A program made the position numbers and the translations under genes. The notes under the pieces were generated by a model, which did not search any database, was not told where the DNA came from, and was given only the letters and a program-made list of their open reading frames with translations. 5,841 nt of DNA from Treponema sp. (lineage in GTDB: Bacteria; Spirochaetota; Spirochaetia; Treponematales; Treponemataceae), in assembly GCA_031290005.1 (NCBI GenBank), contig JAITOJ010000128.1, positions 1 through 5,841 of the forward strand, written 5' to 3'. How positions within the stretch are numbered: the stretch's first letter is position 1; each line of letters opens with the position of its first letter. Positions 1 through 4,647 of the stretch are shown here, one piece after another.

Positions 1-40
1 AGGCTGCGCCAACAGCCAGTTGTCTCGGATGATGTGGCAT
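1..40 (-). CDS. 5' end of a minus-strand gene, possibly a RAYT/IS200-like transposase (partial)
   Basis: An ATG at 40-38 on the minus strand opens a frame that stays open to the window edge and gives MPHHPRQLAVGAA (13 residues). A strong Shine-Dalgarno sequence (AGGAGGT on the minus strand, 52-46) lies 5 bases before the ATG, which is the main reason to call a gene on so little coding sequence. The pattern R-x-L-x-x-G-A resembles the N-terminus of REP-associated tyrosine transposases (Y1/HUH fold), which often begin with a basic stretch followed by a G-A-x-Y-H motif. The tyrosine and histidine would fall outside the window. The palindromic repeats at 149-202, just upstream of the gene, fit such an identity. 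The gene start is well supported; the family is a guess from 13 residues. Confidence 0.5.
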   Translation of the reverse strand, partial: MPHHPRQLAVGAA

Positions 41-45
41 AAGAT

Positions 46-52
46 ACCTCCT
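46..52 (-). promoter_or_regulatory. Ribosome binding site of the minus-strand edge gene
   Basis: On the minus strand this reads AGGAGGT, a near-perfect anti-16S match, with 5 bases to the ATG at 40. It fixes the start of the partial gene at the window edge. Confidence 0.65.
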
Positions 53-70
53 GATTACTGCGAATATTTG

Positions 71-100
71 TACATATTAGTTATTGATTTTTTTTATCAA
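71..100 (-). promoter_or_regulatory. Weak candidate promoter for the edge gene
   Basis: On the minus strand TTGATA (100-95) and TATGTA (76-71) are separated by 18 bases, about 30 bases before the ATG at 40. The stretch 53-148 is very AT-rich, so such matches are expected by chance. A 6-bp inverted repeat, ATTGAT/ATCAAT, around a 7-T loop (83-101) overlaps the same place and could be structural instead. No gene is seen in 53-148. Confidence 0.25.
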
Positions 101-148
101 TTTAGGACATTTTTTGGGGAGATTTCTTGCTTTTTTTTGATTTTTTTT

Positions 149-202
149 AAGCTCTGTCCCTAGTTCCTGAAGCTCTGTCCCTAGTTCCTGGGGACAGAGC
201 TT
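149..202. repeat. Tandem 21-bp repeat plus inverted copy (REP/BIME-like palindrome)
   Basis: A 21-bp unit beginning AAGCTCTGTCCC is present twice without mismatch, head to tail (149-169 and 170-190). The first 12 bases then return as the inverse complement GGGACAGAGCTT at 191-202. The second unit and the inverted copy can fold into a long hairpin: 12 pairs, then T182.G190, A183-T189 and G184-C188, closed by a TTC loop (185-187). Direct plus inverted copies of a short palindromic unit in intergenic DNA are the usual make-up of REP/BIME elements, which RAYT transposases are thought to mobilise. No long T-tract follows on the plus strand, so it does not look like a rho-independent terminator in that direction. 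Confidence 0.8.
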
Positions 203-318
203 GGCGTGAAGGGGTGGTTCGACAGACTCACCAACCGGGGGCGGTCCAAGGGCTGCCCAAGGCTTCCGGGCGATAGTGCCGGGTATCAGGGGGGCACTTC
301 CCTACTTACAGGAACATA
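203..318. other. Non-coding GC-rich stretch with short inverted repeats
   Basis: No gene is visible here. Short inverted repeats occur: GGTT/AACC (216-219 and 233-236), nested with GGTG/CACC (213-216 and 229-232), and AGTGCC/GGCACT (275-280 and 293-298). CCAAGG occurs twice (246-251 and 257-262). The text around 217-236 resembles a GGTTCGACA-type dispersed repeat seen in many bacterial genomes, so this may be a continuation of the repeat cluster at 149-202. A reading frame from 276 runs into the antisense of the tRNA and is not a gene. Confidence 0.4.
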
Positions 319-362
319 AAAAAAGACCGTCTTTGTCTTTCGAGACAAGGGCGGCCTTTTTT
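319..362 (-). terminator. Rho-independent terminator, probably bidirectional, of the tRNA gene
   Basis: The arms 319-338 and 343-362 pair over 20 positions around a 4-base loop (TTCG at 339-342). They include an A-run (318-324) on the left and a T-run (357-362) on the right, so either strand ends in a U-tract. Read on the plus strand there is one A.C mismatch (326/355) and two G.T wobbles (330/351, 332/349). Read on the minus strand there is one wobble and two mismatches. It starts 33 bases past the tRNA 3' end at 396, so ending the tRNA transcript is its clear role. It would also block read-through from the repeat region on the plus strand. Confidence 0.85.
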
Positions 363-395
363 ATGCCTTTATCTGTATTCTTTGCAGAATTATTA

Positions 396-469
396 TGGGC
401 CCACCTGGACTTGAACCGGGGACCGACGGATTATGAGTCCGTTGCTCTAACCGACTGAGCTATAGGCCC
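396..469 (-). tRNA. tRNA with anticodon CAT, probably tRNA-Ile2 (else elongator tRNA-Met)
   Basis: The minus strand folds into a complete 74-base cloverleaf. The acceptor stem is GGGCCTA/TGGGCCC with one T.G wobble and discriminator A. The D stem is GCTC/GAGC with loop AGTCGGTTA. The anticodon stem is ACGGA/TCCGT with loop CTCATAA, giving anticodon CAT. The variable loop is CGGTC. The T stem is CCCGG/CCAGG with loop TTCAAGT. No CCA is encoded. The T stem has one C.A mismatch in its middle pair (positions 51/63). CAT can be initiator Met, elongator Met or lysidine-modified Ile2. The paired first acceptor base pair (G1-C72) argues against initiator, and the GGGCCTATAGCTCAG 5' half looks isoleucine-like, so Ile2 is favoured. 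A strong promoter precedes it and a strong terminator follows it, so it is a single-gene unit. Confidence 0.93.
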
Positions 470-485
470 AATTTATAACAGTGGT

Positions 486-514
486 ATTATAAAAAGAAGT
501 CAAAAATGTGTCAA
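486..514 (-). promoter_or_regulatory. Sigma70-type promoter of the tRNA gene
   Basis: On the minus strand a perfect TTGACA (514-509) and a perfect TATAAT (491-486) are separated by 17 bases (508-492). Transcription should start near 479, about ten bases before the first tRNA base at 469. A full consensus promoter is typical for a stable RNA gene. Confidence 0.9.
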
Positions 515-574
515 GAACAATAACAAGTTTCGAATTTTTTGCGGAAATTCTTCCCTCTCCCCGCCGCTTTGTGA

Positions 575-580
575 TATACT
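575..580 (+). promoter_or_regulatory. -10 box of aroB placed for a leaderless transcript
   Basis: TATACT at 575-580 is followed by 6 bases (GATCTC) and then the aroB ATG at 587, so transcription would start at or next to the A of the start codon. No Shine-Dalgarno sequence is present before the ATG, which agrees with this. There is no good -35: TTCCCT at 551-556 (18-base spacing) is poor, so an activator or an unusual sigma contact may be needed. The gene at 4648 has the same geometry. Confidence 0.5.
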
Positions 581-586
581 GATCTC

Positions 587-1708
587 ATGAATACCCCTGA
601 CTATACGATTCAATACCGCAATTCAGACCTAGGGCAAACTGGACTATTTTTCTACAACTCCGCGCCCGACCTGGCCGCGCTATATCCCAGTGAAAGCGTG
701 GCGGCGACAGGCAGGTTTTTTGTTACCGACACGGCGGTGGCGGCCCTGCCCTGCATGAAGGATTTCATATCCCGTTTCACCTTGAGCGGAGATACCGGCT
801 GCCGGAACAAAGATTTGCTGCTGGTAATTACGGCTGGGGAAACATATAAAACAATTGATACGGTTTTGCGGATTGCCAAGACCGCTTTAGAACATAATTT
901 GGGGCGAAAAAGCCTTTTTGTCGCCATCGGCGGCGGCGTGGTGAGCGACTTAACCGCTTTTGCGGCATCAATCTTCAAGCGCGGCGCAGGATTGGAAATC
1001 GTGCCCACCACCCTCCTTGCCATGGCGGATGCCGCTGTGGGGGGTAAAACGGGCTGCGATTTTGGGGCGTATAAAAATATGCTGGGCACTTTTTATCCTG
1101 CCCGGCGTATCCATTTTTATCCCGCGTTTCTGCGCACGCTCCCCGAAGGCGAGTATCGTTCCGGTCTGGCCGAGGCGCTCAAAACCGGCCTGCTCTTTAA
1201 CGCCGGGCTGTTTGACTTGTTCAAGGCCGGTAAAAAGAAACTGTTCGAAAATGAATCCGCCATGATTCGCGCCTGCGTAATGGCAAAGGCAAAAATTGTG
1301 GAAGAAGATGTTACTGAAGAAGGTCCGCGGATGCTCCTGAACTTCGGGCACACCTTTGCCCACGCCCTGGAAAGTGTTGTTGGACTGGGGAAAGTCAGCC
1401 ACGGGGATGCGGTAGCCTGGGGCATGGGACGCGCTCTGGACTTGAGCGTACGCCTGGGGCTATGCGCCCCAGCCTATCGGGACGAAGTGTATGCGGTGCT
1501 CGCCGCATACGGCTGGGAAACCGGGCCGGTTCATCCGGCTCTTGCGGCGCAAATAACGGATATGCCGGCTGTCCTGATTGAGGCCATGAAAAAAGACAAA
1601 AAAAACAGCAGCGAAAAAATACGGGTCATTCTGCAAAAAGGGCTTTCGGATACGGTGATTCAGGAAGTTGCTGAAGACCGTATCCGCGTCGTGCTGGCTG
1701 GAGGTTGA
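587..1708 (+). CDS. aroB: 3-dehydroquinate synthase
   Basis: AroB converts DAHP to 3-dehydroquinate in the cytoplasm, the second step of the shikimate pathway to aromatic amino acids and folate, using NAD+ and a divalent metal. The 373-residue protein is full length for the family. Visible motifs in order are the NAD-binding GGGVVSDL (115-122), PTTLLAMADAAVGGKTG (140-156), KNMLGTFYPA (163-172), GLAEALKTG (193-201) with E196 and K199, LNFGHTFAHALE (251-262) with H255, SHGDAVAWGM (271-280) with H272, and KKDKK (335-339). E196, H255 and H272 match the metal ligands of characterised enzymes. The ATG at 587 is chosen because the -10 box ends 6 bases before it; there is no ribosome binding site. 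It probably forms an operon with the desulfurase gene 3 bases downstream. Related sugar-phosphate cyclases share the fold, but the motifs fit AroB best. Confidence 0.95.
   Translation: MNTPDYTIQYRNSDLGQTGLFFYNSAPDLAALYPSESVAATGRFFVTDTAVAALPCMKDFISRFTLSGDTGCRNKDLLLVITAGETYKTIDTVLRIAKTALEHNLGRKSLFVAIGGGVVSDLTAFAASIFKRGAGLEIVPTTLLAMADAAVGGKTGCDFGAYKNMLGTFYPARRIHFYPAFLRTLPEGEYRSGLAEALKTGLLFNAGLFDLFKAGKKKLFENESAMIRACVMAKAKIVEEDVTEEGPRMLLNFGHTFAHALESVVGLGKVSHGDAVAWGMGRALDLSVRLGLCAPAYRDEVYAVLAAYGWETGPVHPALAAQITDMPAVLIEAMKKDKKNSSEKIRVILQKGLSDTVIQEVAEDRIRVVLAGG
1700..1704 (+). promoter_or_regulatory. Ribosome binding site of the desulfurase gene inside the aroB end
   Basis: GGAGG lies within the last two sense codons of aroB, 7 bases before the ATG at 1712 and just before the aroB stop at 1706-1708. 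This placement implies that the second gene is translated by ribosomes finishing aroB, and it supports the 1712 start. Confidence 0.75.
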
Positions 1709-1711
1709 ATT

Positions 1712-2968
1712 ATGCGGGATATTTCAGGTTACTTTGATTGGGCTGCTACTACCCCTGTAGAGCAGGACATACTGGAAGAAAGCACAAAAATTGCCCTGGA
1801 AGAATATGCCAATCCTTCGAGCATCCATCAATGGGGAAAAACCGCGCGGGAAAAACTGGAAAAAGCCCGGATGCGCTCTGCCAATGTGCTGGGTGTCCCT
1901 GCTTCCACCTTGTATTTTACCTCCGGCGGAACCGAATCAAACCATATTCCCATTATGTCGCTCCTCAAGAAACCACTGGCTGCATCCATCGCGGTGAGTG
2001 AAATCGAACACCCGGCAGTACGGGAAATGGCAGAGTGCCTCAAGTCCCTGGGCTGGAAAATCATCCCCATCAAAAGCGACCGCCGGGGGCTTGTAAGTCC
2101 CGAAGCGGTGCGCGGGGCAGTCGAACCGGATACCGCCTTGGTGTGCGTCATGGCAGTAAATAACGAAACCGGCGCGGTTCAGCCGGTCTGCCGTATCGCC
2201 GAAACCCTTACGATCGGTGCGCGGGGCAAAAAACGGCCACGGTTCCATGTCGATTGTGTGCAGGCTGCGGGGAAAATTCCCTTTGATCTTGCCTTTCCTG
2301 GCATCGACAGTGCGGCATTCAGTGCCCACAAAATTGGCGGCCCCCGTGGAATTGGCCTGCTCTACCTTGCAAAACCAGTGGAACCTTTTGCGCGGGGCGG
2401 CGGACAGGAAGGGGGCATCCGCAGCGGCACTGAAAATCTGGCTGGCGCGTGGGCGTTTTCGCGTTGTCTGGAACGTTTTTATCTGGGAAAAAATGCCGAA
2501 CAGGACAACTCAGCCGCCTGGAACCGCTATCTCTGCCAGCAGGAATATACCAGGCAGTTTATCAAAGCGCTGGGGACGCTCAAGTCCTGCATGATTATCC
2601 CTCAGACACGCGCGATGTTTCCACAGGAAAGACAGGCGCAAATCCTGTTCCCGGAATATTCCCCCTGGATTGTGCAAGTCAGCTTTGCCAGCATCCCCGG
2701 CGAAGTGATGGTACGCGCCCTGGACGACCTGGGTTTTGCCATTTCCACAGGTTCCGCCTGCTCATTGCATGGCGGCGCGGCAAAAAAAGGCCGTTCCATC
2801 CTCGCAGCCATGGGAGTTGACGCCGGGACTGCCCAAAACGCGGTACGCTTTTCCTTTGGCAGCGGCACAACCAAAGAAGGCATGGACGCGTTGTTTGAAG
2901 CGATAAAAAGTATTACAGATAAATACAGTTCCGCGGGCCCCGCCCGTTACACTCAATCCGCCGGATAG
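1712..2968 (+). CDS. Cysteine desulfurase, NifS/IscS family (class V aminotransferase)
   Basis: This PLP enzyme takes sulfur from L-cysteine, giving alanine and a protein persulfide used for Fe-S clusters or tRNA thiolation. The 418-residue chain has the family landmarks in order: YFDWAATTP (7-15), NPSSIH (34-39), SGGTESN (71-77) for the PLP phosphate, EIEHPAV with H100 stacking on PLP, NNETG (150-154), HVDCVQAAGK with D181 and Q184, the PLP lysine K207 in SAHKIGGPRG, GGIRSGTEN (234-242), and the catalytic C350 in STGSACS (346-351). The C-terminal tail GPARYTQSAG looks non-conserved and is encoded partly in the overlap with kamA. No scaffold gene (iscU/nifU) or thiI/mnmA is next to it, so which sulfur pathway it feeds cannot be told. 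The ATG is 3 bases after the aroB stop, behind a good ribosome binding site. No terminator follows. Confidence 0.93.
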   Translation: MRDISGYFDWAATTPVEQDILEESTKIALEEYANPSSIHQWGKTAREKLEKARMRSANVLGVPASTLYFTSGGTESNHIPIMSLLKKPLAASIAVSEIEHPAVREMAECLKSLGWKIIPIKSDRRGLVSPEAVRGAVEPDTALVCVMAVNNETGAVQPVCRIAETLTIGARGKKRPRFHVDCVQAAGKIPFDLAFPGIDSAAFSAHKIGGPRGIGLLYLAKPVEPFARGGGQEGGIRSGTENLAGAWAFSRCLERFYLGKNAEQDNSAAWNRYLCQQEYTRQFIKALGTLKSCMIIPQTRAMFPQERQAQILFPEYSPWIVQVSFASIPGEVMVRALDDLGFAISTGSACSLHGGAAKKGRSILAAMGVDAGTAQNAVRFSFGSGTTKEGMDALFEAIKSITDKYSSAGPARYTQSAG

Positions 2969-3870
2969 GGCCACAGTTTGCCGTCCGGCCCCTTCAAAAG
3001 GCAGACCCGGCCTTCGGGCCGGTATTCTTCGCCCGCGATCGCTCCTTCATGAAGGGTGATTTTGCCGCCGCCGCCGGGAAGGTCAACCGCATATTTTGGG
3101 AGCGCAAGTCCGGAAACAAGAGACTTGAGTTCAGCGTAGATGGCAAGTCCTTGTTTGAGAGGAACCCGGAAGTGTGCGGCGCCGGGGGCAAGGTCAAGCT
3201 GAAAGAGATAATAGGGAGTGAGGCCCAAATTCAGGCACTTCTGGAAAAGTTCCGCCAGAATTGCCGCATCATCGTTTATCCCCCGGAGCAGCACGGTCTG
3301 GATATGTACCGGGATTCCCGCGTCAACACAGGCGGCAAGGCGTTCCCCGGCAAGCCCGCCCAGTTCTTTGGGATGATTGATATGGGCCGCCACCCGCAGG
3401 GGCCGCCAGCGGCGGAACAGGGCGATACTGTCATCGGTCAATCTGGCTGGATTGGCGGCCGGCGCCCTGGTGCAAACCCGGAGCACTATCCCGGGCCGCG
3501 CTTCCCGGAGGGCGGCAAACAGGATATCCAGCCGGTCGTTTGTTTCAGTTAAGGGGTCGCCGCCGGAAATGAGGATTTCCCGGATACCAGGGTGTTCCCT
3601 AAGGTACGCAAGGACGGACGCCAGTTCCGCTTCGTCAATAAAATCCTGATTGGTTGCTATCCAGGCCCGGCGGAAACAGAAACGGCAGTACCCGAAGCAG
3701 CGCCCGGTAGTTTTCAGGAGCGCCCGGTTGGAATACTGATGGATGAGCCGGGGAGTCACCCGGTACCTGGATTCTCCCAGAGGGTCGGCCAGGGCAAATG
3801 GATCACTCCCGGCCTCTAGGGAGTCAGGGGTAAATTTGTGGGCATCCGGTGAGTCGAACATACGGGTCAT
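2953..3870 (-). CDS. KamA-family radical SAM protein (lysine 2,3-aminomutase-like, compact)
   Basis: The 305-residue protein has a radical SAM [4Fe-4S] motif C58-x3-C62-x2-C65 (CFGYCRFC), the SAM-contacting ISGGDPL (101-107), HINHPKE (163-169), LLRGIND (194-200) and PYYLFQLDLAPGAAHFRVP (219-237). It ends its core with VDLPGGGGK (262-270), where K270 should bind PLP. D226 and D263 fit the two aspartates that hold the lysine side-chain amine in clostridial aminomutase, and R67 fits the arginine that holds its carboxylate. The reaction would be lysine to beta-lysine, either free or for elongation factor P (EpmB role). At 305 residues it is far shorter than classical KamA (over 400), lacking much of the N-terminal region and the C-terminal cysteine motif. 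The ATG at 3870 is the first start after an in-frame stop at 3925-3927; a second ATG at 3861 is possible. No ribosome binding site is evident. It overlaps the convergent desulfurase gene by 16 bp. Confidence 0.88.
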   Translation of the reverse strand: MTRMFDSPDAHKFTPDSLEAGSDPFALADPLGESRYRVTPRLIHQYSNRALLKTTGRCFGYCRFCFRRAWIATNQDFIDEAELASVLAYLREHPGIREILISGGDPLTETNDRLDILFAALREARPGIVLRVCTRAPAANPARLTDDSIALFRRWRPLRVAAHINHPKELGGLAGERLAACVDAGIPVHIQTVLLRGINDDAAILAELFQKCLNLGLTPYYLFQLDLAPGAAHFRVPLKQGLAIYAELKSLVSGLALPKYAVDLPGGGGKITLHEGAIAGEEYRPEGRVCLLKGPDGKLWPYPAD

Positions 3871-3878
3871 GGGAAATA

Positions 3879-3888
3879 CTGTATACAG
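3879..3888. promoter_or_regulatory. Perfect 10-bp palindrome over the likely -10 box of the kamA-like gene
   Basis: CTGTATACAG is a perfect palindrome 8 bases upstream of the kamA-like ATG at 3870. On the minus strand it contains TATACA (3885-3880), the best -10 candidate, which would place the transcript start only about three bases before the ATG. No convincing -35 was found. It could be an operator or simply the -10 region. Confidence 0.35.
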
Positions 3889-3920
3889 AATACAAAAAAA
3901 AGAACAGTAGGAATAAAGAT

Positions 3921-4002
3921 ATCTCTAAGAAAATCCTTCGTCTTGCCTCGCATCGGCGTTTCCGAAGCAACAAAAATTCCCCGCTGCTACACCCGCCCGC
4001 CG
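3921..4002. repeat. Direct repeat, left copy, flanking the toxin-antitoxin module
   Basis: This 82-bp stretch matches 4525-4604 at roughly three bases in four by eye, with a 2-base gap. The longest shared blocks are AGAAAATC and TTTCCGAAGC. Both copies keep two small stem-loops: TCGG/CCGA (3953-3956 and 3962-3965) with a 5-base loop, and AGCAAC/GCTGCT (3966-3971 and 3983-3988, one mismatch) with an 11-base loop. Both are followed within a short distance by a TTGACA box. No coding potential is seen. Confidence 0.75.
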
Positions 4003-4023
4003 GTCAATAGCGCATAGAATTTA

Positions 4024-4052
4024 TTGACAATAAAAGCTAATATTTATAATAT
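4024..4052 (+). promoter_or_regulatory. Promoter of the toxin-antitoxin operon
   Basis: A perfect TTGACA (4024-4029) precedes TATAAT (4045-4050, 15-base spacing) and the overlapping TAATAT (4047-4052, 17-base spacing). Either puts the transcript start near 4057-4059, after the upstream ATG at 4055. An inverted repeat ATATT/AATAT (4040-4044 and 4048-4052) covers the -10 area and could be an operator, although AT-rich DNA gives such repeats by chance. Confidence 0.7.
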
Positions 4053-4058
4053 ATATGT

Positions 4059-4063
4059 GGAGG
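4059..4063 (+). promoter_or_regulatory. Ribosome binding site that sets the antitoxin start at 4073
   Basis: GGAGG lies 9 bases before the ATG at 4073. The in-frame ATG at 4055 lies upstream of this site and at or before the predicted transcript start, so it cannot be the real start. Confidence 0.8.
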
Positions 4064-4072
4064 TTTTTGGTT

Positions 4073-4249
4073 ATGAATAGAGCGACCATTCAAGTGTACA
4101 CGGTGCCGAAGATTAAACAGGCATCAAAATCGGCCTATAATGCTACAACTTTGGCTGCCATGCGGGACATCGAAGATGCCATCAAAACCGGTGTCCGGGG
4201 TACAACCGACTTTGATGCCGTTCTTGCGGAACTCAATCAGGACGAATAA
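4073..4249 (+). CDS. Short RelB/DinJ-type antitoxin, apparently lacking the DNA-binding helices
   Basis: The 58-residue protein lies directly before a YafQ/RelE-type toxin and overlaps it by one base (TAATG at 4247-4251), the normal antitoxin-first order. Its C-terminal half, with YNATTLAAMRDIED (22-35) and DFDAVLAEL (46-54), resembles the toxin-wrapping tail of RelB/DinJ antitoxins, where a TLxAMxD-like helix is followed by a short acidic helix. Its first residues, MNRATIQV, look like the opening beta strand of a ribbon-helix-helix domain. The two helices that normally follow, about 40 residues, are absent, and the chain passes straight to TVPKIKQ. Family members are usually 80-95 residues. 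It may therefore still neutralise the toxin but bind DNA poorly or not at all. The family match is from recognition of a short sequence. Confidence 0.75.
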   Translation: MNRATIQVYTVPKIKQASKSAYNATTLAAMRDIEDAIKTGVRGTTDFDAVLAELNQDE

Positions 4250-4521
4250 TGCTGGAAGTCGTCTTACGCAAACAGTTCAAAAAAGACTATGCCCGCACCA
4301 AAAAACGTGGTATGTATGATATGGACGAACTCAACCGCATTATGCGGGATGTAGCCGAACAAAAATCCTTGCTGCAAAAAAACCGTGACCATCCACTGGC
4401 AGGAAATTTTATTGGTTATCGGGAGTGCCACATTACCGGAAACTGGGTTTTACTATATAAAATCACCAAAACCCAAATTTTCTTTGCCCGAACCGGCACC
4501 CATGCGGATATTTTAGAATAG
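4249..4521 (+). CDS. YafQ/RelE-family mRNA interferase toxin
   Basis: The 90-residue basic protein has the YafQ signature: DHPL (47-50), GYRECHI (56-62), NWVLLYKI (65-72) and RTGTHADIL (81-89). YafQ-type toxins enter the ribosomal A site and cut mRNA. H48, H61 and H85 correspond to the catalytic histidines H50, H63 and H87 of E. coli YafQ, and R81 is also kept. The fourth catalytic position, D67 in E. coli (in the PDW context), is N65 here. The start overlaps the antitoxin stop by one base, and AGGA at 4239-4242 gives a 6-base spacing, so translation is coupled. Length is normal for the family, and no break is seen. Confidence 0.9.
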   Translation: MLEVVLRKQFKKDYARTKKRGMYDMDELNRIMRDVAEQKSLLQKNRDHPLAGNFIGYRECHITGNWVLLYKITKTQIFFARTGTHADILE

Positions 4522-4524
4522 GGC

Positions 4525-4604
4525 ATCTCTTAGAAAATCATCTCTTATCCCGCGTCGGCATTTCCGAAGCAGCAAAAATCCTGTGTTGCTACCCTCGCCC
4601 GTCG
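4525..4604. repeat. Direct repeat, right copy, flanking the toxin-antitoxin module
   Basis: This is the partner of 3921-4002 in the same orientation, 604 bases further along and starting 4 bases after the toxin stop codon. The same two stem-loops are present: TCGG/CCGA (4555-4558 and 4564-4567), and AGCAGC/GTTGCT (4568-4573 and 4585-4590), where the mismatch seen in the left copy becomes a G.T pair. The second hairpin could also weakly terminate the toxin transcript, but no T-tract follows. Confidence 0.75.
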
Positions 4605-4612
4605 CCCGCTAA

Positions 4613-4641
4613 TTGACACACCTCTTTCATTCGCGTACACT
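4613..4641 (+). promoter_or_regulatory. Sigma70-type promoter of the membrane protein-lgt operon, leaderless geometry
   Basis: A perfect TTGACA (4613-4618), 17 bases, and TACACT (4636-4641) are followed by 6 bases (CATCCT) and the ATG at 4648. Transcription should start at the A of the ATG. No Shine-Dalgarno sequence stands before the ATG, as expected for a leaderless mRNA. Confidence 0.8.
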
Positions 4642-4647
4642 CATCCT

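Noticed and set aside
149..202. CRISPR array
   Set aside because: There are only two head-to-tail units with no spacer between them, and the third copy is inverted.
276..458. 60-codon plus-strand reading frame
   Set aside because: It runs through the terminator hairpin and the antisense of the tRNA, with no ribosome binding site. The tRNA, its promoter and its terminator explain this stretch.
652..1425. Several reading frames of 100-145 codons on both strands within aroB
   Set aside because: AroB motifs run continuously through the whole region in one frame. The others have no domain pattern and no ribosome binding sites.
1738..2883. Alternative frames within the cysteine desulfurase gene
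   Set aside because: They are shadows of a gene with every PLP and cysteine motif in place.
3049..3552. 167-codon plus-strand frame opposite the kamA-like gene
   Set aside because: The minus-strand frame carries the complete radical SAM and PLP motifs. The plus-strand frame is glycine- and proline-rich from GC-biased codons and has no recognisable family.
3879..3888. LexA-type operator
   Set aside because: The half-sites CTGT/ACAG are separated by only 2 bases rather than the 8 needed for the E. coli-type box.
4055..4072. Upstream ATG as the antitoxin start
   Set aside because: It lies before the ribosome binding site (4059-4063) and at or before the predicted transcript start. The ATG at 4073 has correct spacing.
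3921..4604. Integron gene cassette with attC sites
   Set aside because: Treponema integrons exist and carry toxin-antitoxin cassettes, but I could not find paired RYYYAAC and GTTRRRY core sites in either repeat.
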